From assembly GCA_905221605.1 (NCBI GenBank), contig CAJNDS010000388.1, positions 88,431-152,430 of the forward strand: DNA of 64,000 nt, read 5' to 3'. Both the position numbers and the translations under genes were made by a program. Positions within the stretch are counted from its first letter, which is position 1, and each line of letters begins with the position of its first letter. This document shows, in pieces, positions 55,847 to 64,000 of the stretch. The notes beneath the pieces are model-generated. The model was not told where the DNA came from and did not search any database. It saw only the letters and a list, made by a program, of their open reading frames with translations. This DNA is from Symbiodinium natans. Its lineage: Eukaryota > Sar > Dinophyceae > Suessiales > Symbiodiniaceae.

Positions 55847-57758
55847 GCTTACTGCTCTAATCTAGTTCTTCGTAGGAAATTTGGTATTTTGGTCACAGTA
55901 TAGTTCCATTAGAGGATTATAGATAGGGGAGATGCTGTAAGGTACCTAAAATCCCGAACCCTCACTGAAGAAAATGTGGTGGCTGCTTCAACCCCGTGCG
56001 TCGTGCGAAATAAACTGTAGATCAGTTCAAGCTTGCGACTTCAGAACTCGTACGCTAAGATGGCATGTAGCTGAAGTTGAGCTCATGATCGATGGGCAGC
56101 CGGAGACGGTGACGACAGCTCTTTTGAAGTGCCTCGGTTCTTCCAAGATTTCCCAAGTCGTTCTGAATTAGCCCCATAGAAACGAAAGTAAGAATGTGCT
56201 CTATTGGGCACTGGCGGCCAGTCAACTATGCGATGGATGCGTCCTGTCGCGATGACGCGAGGATAGGTCTTGAAAAGATATCCCCCATCTCCTGCAGTAG
56301 GGGCATCCGGACATGTTCTGCAAGCCAAAGGGCACGTCAGCTGCGACAGTTTTCGTGTTCGCGCATGTTCGTCTAAGGAATGACCTGGCGAGGACGGTGC
56401 GACGCCGTGGCAGAAGCTACGAGGTGATGCTGCACGGCTTTCCACTGGGATTGGTAACAAACATCCTTGCCTGCAGGCGGGTTGTGTCTCGCTGTGAGGA
56501 GGTGGAAAACTCCGAAGCATTTGTTAAGGAGCAAAGCCATGCCGTGGCGGAATTTTGACGTCGGGCCAGGCTGTGGCACTGCGGAGCCGACACAGCAAGC
56601 CATTGCCACAAGCCGACGTAGCTGCGGCTGCAGCGGTTTGAAGGTTGGGCTGCCCCGGCACTCCCGCGGAAGATGTCCCAATTCAGGGGCGTCGGTGTTT
56701 GCATCGTCGGCTGTTGCTGGGCACTCGTCGTAGCGACTCACGCAGTTGTGTGATACCTTGAGGAAGCGGGGGTTCACATGGTTGAACGTTTTGGGCAGAC
56801 ACTTCAAGCCCCACTTGTGTACCCCCAGCTTGATGGCATCGTCCACCTGGCACTGTGGCTTTTGACAAACGTGTGGCTGGGTGAGAGTTCATGGAAGGGG
56901 CCGACGTGTGTGACTGCAGATACAGGGTCATCCCTCTGTGAACCCGCATGACCGCATGCGCAGGATCATGTGACACAGGACTTGCGCGTCGAGTCGACAT
57001 GGTCAGCAGTGAGCCTGCAGAAACCCGCAAAGCACGCCCTCAACCCTTAACCCTAAACCGTAAACCCTAAACCTTCCTCCACCCAGGATAAACCCCGGGT
57101 GTTCGTGGCACTGGTTCCTACACCAAGGCTGGTCGAAGTTCGGAGCGTGAAGCAGGTGTTTGCTGCCCACGGGAACAGACCAAAGGGTCTCGTTGCAGTG
57201 AGGTGACCTAAGGCTTTTGGGTTTAGGGCTTAGGGGCACAGTGACCCACGACCGGCTCTAAGAATGCGGAGCCATGCGCAAGGAAGCAGGGGATCTGAAG
57301 CTTGAGCGATTGCCCAGTTGCTTGCGAGACCTTCGTCGCCCCACCTCCAGCAACTTCCAACCAGCTTCCATCGCACTGGCTACACTGACGCCACTAAATT
57401 TTTGGGTTTAGGGTTTAGGGTTTCAAAATTTGCCGAGCCTGTAACAGACAAGCTAAGAACAGTCTAAAGTATATCACCCCGTGCTTGCACAGATTCGAAT
57501 TCTGTACGTGATGTGAGTGACGAAGCTGGAAGATGGCTTTTGTGACATCGCCACACAGTCTGTCTGAAGAGAGGAAGTCGTACGAATCGTTAGACTCAAG
57601 CTTGAAAGGTAGCTGCCGATGCACCCACTCCAACGATAGCTCTGCTGTTGAATCTGCCCCTACGCTTCACCGAAATGGCTGCGCGGTTTCAGTCCTGTTT
57701 GCCATACCCTGAAGCTGCTTTCACGCAGCACAGCACGCCCATGTACTCCAGTGGCACG
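55847..57758. other. Repeat-poor stretch without a recognised gene
   Basis: Frames of 60-157 codons are open on both strands over the same bases (for example about 56373-56846 minus), which is usual for GC-rich DNA without stops and shows no known motif. A few CCCTAAA-like units lie at 57040-57070. I see nothing I can support as a gene. Confidence 0.4.
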
Positions 57759-58737
57759 CGCTCACGTCTCAGCTGCGCACGATCGTCGACAATGAAAGTT
57801 GATCAAGCATGCCCTCATGCGAGTGTGCCAAAAGTGTATACATCTCGTCCGCACATTGACCCATTGCAAAGTTCCGAAGTCCTGATGTGGCATACTGTCG
57901 GACTTGTATATCGTTCCATCTTCCGTTGGCCGCCTGAAACCTTTCTCCGTCGTCCTTCAAGTGCTTCCGGTGGCTGTAACCTGTCCTGGTTTGGGGGAGT
58001 CGCCTCAGGACGATGTGCAGCAGCGTCTGGCTTTTGCTTTCTCAGCTTCTCGTAAGCATCTGCAAACGCATGCATCACATCCGTGCATTGGGCAATTGCG
58101 AATGATGTGGCACGTCACCGTCAGACTTTTTCGTTCCATCTTCATCCGCTGCAAGCATGAGAACGATTCATGCCAGGATCTTTCTGCATCGATGTGCCCA
58201 AATTCGATACAATGCGGTGCCATGAGGACAAAGGCAAGGTCATAAGCATGCGCTCACGTCTCGGCTGCGCACGATCGTCGACAATGAAAGTTGATCAAGC
58301 ATGCCCTCATGCGGGTGTGTCAAAATTGTATACATCTCGTCCGCACATTGACCCATCGCAAAGTTCGGAAGTCTTGATGTGGCATACTGTCAGACTTGTA
58401 TATCGTTCCATCTTCAGCCGTTGGCCGCCTGAAACCTTTCTCCGTCGTCCTTCAAGTGCTTCCTCAGGACAATGTGCAGCAGGGTCTGATTTTGTTTTCC
58501 CATGTTTCTCAAAAGCATCATGAGGCTGGCACATTTTCAATGCTGATGTACTGCAAGCGTATGCATCACATCCGTGCATTGGGCAGTTGCGAATGATGTG
58601 GCATGTCACTATCAGACTCTTTCGTTCCATCTTCATGCGCTGCAAGCCTCTGAACGCTTAGTCCCAGTATCTCTCTGTATCAATGTGCCTCATTCGATAC
58701 AACGCGGTGCCATGAGGACAACGGCATGGTCACTCTT
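57759..58737. repeat. Tandem segmental duplication, about 490-bp unit
   Basis: 57759-58250 and 58251-58737 align along their length: CGCTCACGTCTC at both starts, GTTGATCAAGCATGCCCTCA inside, and CGGTGCCATGAGGACAA near both ends. Small indels separate the copies (for example a loss of about 25 bp near 58462 and a gain near 58520). No frame is kept open in both copies, so it is probably noncoding. Confidence 0.9.
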
Positions 58738-58800
58738 GCTCCTTCACAGAGCCCCACCCCCACTTATTTGCACACGGCGCACTCCTGCTGCCAAGGCGGG

Positions 58801-58912
58801 GGGAGGTGTGAAAGTGTGGGAGGCTCTTTTCGCCGGTGCGAACGTGCAGGCCGGTGTAGATCAAAGCCTTTCCGAGGCGCTCCGCAGCCCAGATTTGGTG
58901 CCCCTGCATTGA
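58801..58912 (+). CDS. Weak ankyrin-like exon candidate with stop
   Basis: After GGGGGGAG the frame reads VKVWEALFAGANVQAGVDQS and on to a TGA at 58910. The LFAGANVQAG part resembles an ankyrin helix-turn. There is only one partial repeat and no chained neighbours, so this may be a gene remnant or chance. Confidence 0.25.
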
Positions 58913-59633
58913 TCTGTTTTGTAGGCTGCTCGCGATGCATAGAACCCAGGCACAGTCCCGACCACGTGCCAAGCATCGGCCTGCGTGGCAGGTGACGAAA
59001 TCTCTTTTGATTTGTGATGTTGCGGGCAGTGTCGTGTGGTGGGATCTTTGTGGGCCCTGGACCTTGGACAGTCGATAGACGAGTGCTAGCCGGGACCTTC
59101 AGCGCAACGGTTGTTTTTCCATTGTGGCGGTGCTTTCAGGGGGGAAAGCAGTTGGTGACCGCAATAAAGGTGGGGTTGCAGGTGCTGAGTTCTTGTAAAC
59201 TTGTGGCTCCTCAGAGGTTAAAGGCTTCAGAGACTTCAAGCCGATTCCGGTAAGCTCGGCTTGCCACCCCTAGACTCTCGAGACAAGTCTCTGCGTCAAA
59301 CTTTTGGCCGTAGGTAACAGATGAGCGACCATCAACATTCCCACAGATCAGGTTTAGGAAGGGATGGACATCAGCTTATGCTGACTTGTTCGAATTAGCA
59401 CGGTCGAACTTACAAATTACACGAGCTCAATTGAATTTTGGCTGAGGGTGGTGGTTTGAGGCCATGTTCCCAAAGCCTTCTAACCTCTTGAGCACTCCAC
59501 ATTCCTTCACTGGCCCTTGCTTGCATCCATCGGAACTGGCCCCAGCGAAGCACATTTAGCCTTCGAAGATGCGAGATCGCGAAGATTGGAACATGGCCCC
59601 CGTCCTTCTTTGAGGTGATCGACTGGCAAACTG

Positions 59634-59724
59634 AGTAGGCCCTTGGGACAGTTTATATTTTCCCTTGTTCCGTTTAAGAGGATTTCAAAAATATGTTTCA
59701 GAGGGTTTAAGGAGCCAACCTAGC
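59634..59724. mobile_element. Family B element, dispersed copy
   Basis: TAGGCCCTTGGGACAG, TTTTCCCTTGTT, TTTAAGAGGATTT and TTCAGAGGGTTTAAGG follow the same order as the intron 52076-52180. Its presence here hints at an unrecognised intron. Confidence 0.75.
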
Positions 59725-62700
59725 AAAGCACCCTCGTACTTTGCCTTGTTGCTGACACCTCTTATCTTCCAAGATCCCCCATCCTACGCCAAGCCTTAAA
59801 CCATGAACAAAGCCCAAACAACAGACGCAGCCATGCATGTGTCCAAGCCCTAAGCCCTCAACCCAAGACCCTAGGCCCTCTGCGTGCAGCTTGCCAACTC
59901 CAACTTCGGGGTTTCTGGGCCTTAAGGCTTCGGGGTTTAGGCTTTAGGGCGCAGGGCACTCAGAACGTCTGGCTGCGCGGCCTCTGAAGAAGCTGCCTTA
60001 AACAGTTTTTCCTAAGTCAGACGTGAACCTAAAGCTGGATCTTGACAGGAGCGAAAGTACCCCAAACATCGCGAGAACCTGCTTTCAGCCCGATTGACAC
60101 CAAAGAGCGCGCCTCTGGAAAGCGTGCAGGTTCTGCCTGGCACCTTTCACATCTTCAGGGGCTGCGGTTGCAAACCTCGCAAAGTGTGCTACAGGGTTAT
60201 TTTGACTTGAGGCTTCTTTCATATCTCATATAGGAGACAAGCACCTCTCCATGGCATCCACATGCTGTTTCCATCCCCCTCTTTCGTGCTTCGAGCTGAA
60301 AGGGAGACCATTGGAGAGAGAATCGTGTCCGGCTTCCGGTGCTAGGGCAGGCCAAACCTGCAAGCGCAGACGGAAAGTCTAAGACTGCAGGTCTTCCGCT
60401 CCCGATGCAGGCGAAGATATGTCAGGCAACAGTCGAGCCCTCCCTTCACTTCTCAGCCACTTTTTCCTTAGCTTCTATTCGCTGCCGGCTGTGGGAAGAG
60501 GCCTACATCGTCCTCAAAATCTCAGCTGGTGAAGGGCCATCCCAGCCCTAAACCCCTAAACCCCAAACGCTCATTGGCATCCTTGGGCCTCTGAGGTGAC
60601 TCGGAAATCTTGACTCCTGCTGAGCTGCGGGGCCTCTTCATTTGCTGGGGCTCCCTGCACGCGACGCGAAACCGAGATGCTCAAATAGGTTCGCCAGTCC
60701 ACGCCCGAAACTGTCCGAATGACGGGTGCCCTGGCAGCCGGGGCATTTTCGACGTGCTCTTCAAGGGGGTGACCGCCCGTGGTTTCCTGAATGTCAGCGC
60801 CCAGAAGACTTGAGAGAGGAGCAGCTCAATTGCTGTTGCATCTTGGCACTCGCGCCGCAGACGGCCCTACCTCTCAGAGCATCCGCGGCGGCCCACAACG
60901 GATTGCCCATCTGCCCGCGTGCGCAGGAGTGTGTTTGTGCATAGTTGTTGACCCAATCTTCATCCTGCCGTTGACCGGGTACCTGTCATGCAGCCTTGCC
61001 GAGTCAAACATTTGGAGCTACAGTCGTTTTCTGGCCGGGATCGGTCTTGGGGGCAGTCTGCTCCGAAATTCTTTCCTTTGCTGCATAGCAGCCCTCAACA
61101 TTTCCCACCCCTTCCCACTGTTGCCCCGGCAAACAGAGGGGTGTTTCCATTTTTGAGAACCATCTTGTCACGTTGCAAAGTGTAGCACATGTGCCCAGGT
61201 GCAGTTTAGGATGCCTCGGCGCAGTCTCCGGCTCCTATAGTTGAGCGCTCACATATTTGTGACGTGGATGCCGATGTGTCAACTACAGAGGAGGGCCGAC
61301 ACCGCTGCGCATTCGTCCATAAAGCAACCTCGGAACTCTGTCAGAACATCCGCGCCACGTTACGCCTCCTAGCTTGCGCAGGAGCTGCACTTGCCTCAGC
61401 CCCTCAACCCTAAACGTTACGCCCTGGCTTACTGGCTCCCTAGAGGCCTTTGGGCACTCGAAGGTCGTGAAGTTCGAAGCTCACGCAGGCTAAAGTCACT
61501 CCTCAACTGCCCAGAAGCAGCCCTATGTTGTGGCCAGTGCCCAAAGGCAAGGCTTCAGGGTTTAGGGGTTTAGGGTTTAGGGCTTCAGGTTTACCCAAAA
61601 AACCAAGGGTTGAGGGTTCATGAAATCCGCGAGTTTGCATCTCTGGTGACTGCCTGGCGCATGAGCTCGCAGACGCTGGCACCTGCTTGAGATTCTCAAC
61701 CACTGGATGCCAGTAGCTCGAGAAGACTGCTTGAGACAGCCTAGAACAAGCCTCGACCTTTTGACTGCCCCATGGAGTGAATTGTACCTTGGCCATGGCT
61801 GGATGGGACACCCAAGGGGCTTGTTGAGGCTGATCATGCTGAAAGAGTTTCGGTTGTCACGGCTGGCGGCGCTGTCGGGAATTTCTTGTCCTTCAGCCCC
61901 CATGCAGTCGAAGATATGCCATGAGCCCGTAGTTTTTTCTCGGCCAGTACATGTCTCTCTCAAGGCCAAGACAGCAGATCTCTTCCTTGGCACCTCCTCG
62001 GATTCGAAGTGATTTGCGGAGGCCCGGCTAAGGCTGCCAACCCTTGGCGGATGCTGCCAGCTCGAAAGACCGATTGAAACAGTCCCAACCCAATCCATAC
62101 CTCCCCAAACCCTAAACCCTTAACCCTAACCCTAAACCCCTTTCTGACCTGATGGTTTCCCGGATCGGTTCCGCAAGTGCTTCCTTGAGCTTGCTGCTTC
62201 CTTGAGCTTGCCGCAACTGAAGGAATCTCTTGTGTGAAAGGACCCAGGTAGGCCCTTATTCCCTTTTTTAGGGTTTAGTTGTATTTTCTCTTTGAAGCCA
62301 AAAGACTGCCCTTTCATTCCTAAGTTATTCTCGGGTATCACGCCTAAGCACAAGCTATGCCCGATTTCACTTCATGCAAGTTGTGGAGACTTAATGCTCT
62401 AGACACTAACCGTGTTGGGAGCATCCATACTTCAAGGTCTGCAACGGCGAAGTGTCCATGTTTCCATTCCAGCTGGCTAGTAGCACTGCGTCATAGCCTG
62501 CATCGAGAATCAGACTGGTCTCTGCCATAGCCGATAGTTTTATTGTAAAGGTCTGCACTGACATGATGCCAGTCGGTTGAATGGCGTTGGCTTCTTAGGC
62601 TCTTTCCACTCCCTCCATGCGTCCATGTCCCGGTGTGCTTCGTTCTAAACATCGGCCCAAGCAGCAGAGAGCCTTTGCCAAATATCACTTGCCTGCTGTC

Positions 62701-64000
62701 GCGTCGCTGTCAGCAGACTCGATGAGCTGTCTATGTGGTTCGGGCCCCTCCTGTCATCAAGTTTGCTTCACGCTTTCGCTGAGTTTGCTTCAGGGAACAG
62801 TGCAGTCATCATCCGCTGCAACATAAACCGGGAGGGTGCAGGTGTCTTTCGGCCATCCTTTTTTGGCATCCTTTGCTTTCAAAGTCTCCATTCAATGTGC
62901 ATGTAAGCTGCAGGAAGGTACGTCTCAGGTACGTCAGACGACCCTCTGAGCGATTGCTTTCCCCCCCACCTCCACCCCGCATGGATCCTCACGATGCGTC
63001 GTATGATGCATCACACCGCAAGAAGTGGAGGGGGGGAACATGTTTTCGGCATTTTTCAAACTCCTGCACCAATGCCAGGGGTGATCTCTGTGATTCGTGC
63101 CCACTGCGAAGGAGGTGCAGCCTGGAAGCCCGTGCAATGATGCTGCGCAAGGCGTCAGGGCAGCCGATGTCAACAAGGAGCTTGGCCTCATCGTTGCACG
63201 CAGACGTCGCAAGAATCTTATGAAGATCCATGCAAGATCACGTGTGAATTGATGCCAGCCGTACGGCTAGTCTCTGAGCAGCTCTCCTTTGTTGATGTGC
63301 GGCTTGCCCTCGTGATCGACCCTGGCCATGCTGGGTGTGCTTGCGGTCCTGCCAGATGGGTGCTCGCCAAGAATTCTCCGCTCCTGTCATGCCTTGGCAA
63401 AGAGGACTGGTCACGCACAGAAACTGACGCAAGCAACCATTCCATTCTAGCACTGCGCAGCCAGCAGTGCTGCCCCCTCAGGCTGAGGAACTGACCTCGA
63501 GGAATCTGAGAAACAGTTCTCGTCTTTCCTAGCTGGACTGAGGCCGGTGCTCGCCCCCCAACGGCTCATGAACGATGTTGAACGTGGTCAGCGACAAAAC
63601 ATCTGCCCTGTGCAATCCCTGCTATGACTTCATCAGGGTCCATGTGTGTCACCATTCTGCTCATGAGTCCTCCCAAATTGTAGTGCCAATGTAACGGTCG
63701 TCCGCCAGTTGTGCTAGGCTGCCAGGCACCCCCGCACTCAGCTGTCAACCCCAGACACCCAACCCCAAAAAATCCATTGCTTCAAATCCTCGGGTCGCCC
63801 TTTTCGGCCATATTTAGGGCTTATGGCCAGAGATGGGGTTGCACCCATATAAGGAGGTCCGCCATTTTGTGGAATACCCTTTTTATTGGAGGGCACATGC
63901 TTGCAGCTCATGCGTGAGTCTGTTGGATGATTTGGGTACATTCCTGGATAATACCTTTGTGCATCTCAGCACACATGGACCTATGCCGAAGTGCCAAATG
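59725..64000. other. Right end of the window, no gene recognised
   Basis: Mostly unique, GC-balanced sequence with few telomere-like units (about 60547-60570, 61557-61590, 62103-62140). Overlapping open frames occur on both strands at 61577-62098 and 62934-63231 without known motifs. A real gene with small exons could be hidden here, but I cannot define one. Confidence 0.4.

Noticed and set aside
61577-62098. 173-residue minus-strand protein
   Set aside because: The plus strand is also open over the same bases and neither translation shows a motif.

Overview
The window looks like nuclear DNA of a dinoflagellate, most likely from the Symbiodiniaceae. Four things point there: short exons in very repeat-rich introns, many introns starting GA or GC instead of GT, plant-type telomere repeats (TTTAGGG/CCCTAAA) scattered throughout, and a very large single-ORF Ty1/copia element. 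It is not a chromosome end. The telomere-like arrays occur in both orientations, alternate with exons over about 55 kb, and sit inside introns of recognisable genes.

I rebuilt three genes by hand from exon islands; all are on the + strand. (1) 969-17210: the last 407 codons of a hybrid-cluster protein (Hcp, hydroxylamine reductase family), in 22 exons of 20-101 bp. The first third of the protein lies upstream of the window. (2) 33352 to about 47095: a prolyl-4-hydroxylase-type 2-oxoglutarate/Fe(II) oxygenase in at least 12 exons, possibly with a signal-peptide exon at 31990. (3) 48065-52825: an ankyrin-repeat protein with an N-terminal SHQW/WYDFFSCPQ domain, in 7 exons, with a reading frame that closes to 641 residues. 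A further unrecognised gene probably lies at 17.3-21.56 kb.

Between that gene and the hydroxylase gene sits an intact, recent copia retrotransposon (21961-31386). It has 321-bp LTRs differing at 2 positions, a 5-bp target duplication, and one 2935-codon ORF reaching from 5 bp inside the left LTR into the right LTR. The polyprotein has Gag, two zinc motifs, protease, integrase, reverse transcriptase and RNase H. It also has two extra enzyme-like modules: a DNA cytosine-5-methyltransferase-like domain between protease and integrase, and a 2-oxoglutarate/Fe(II)-dioxygenase-like domain between integrase and reverse transcriptase.

The introns hold telomere-like arrays plus several families of short elements (about 85-160 bp) with terminal inverted repeats. 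Their ends fall at or near splice sites, and the first bases of many introns repeat the first bases of the next exon. This is the pattern expected of introners, elements that create introns as they insert. From 52.8 kb to the end the sequence is poorer in telomere-like repeats. It holds a 490-bp tandem duplication, other repeats and a few weak exon candidates, but no gene I can name.
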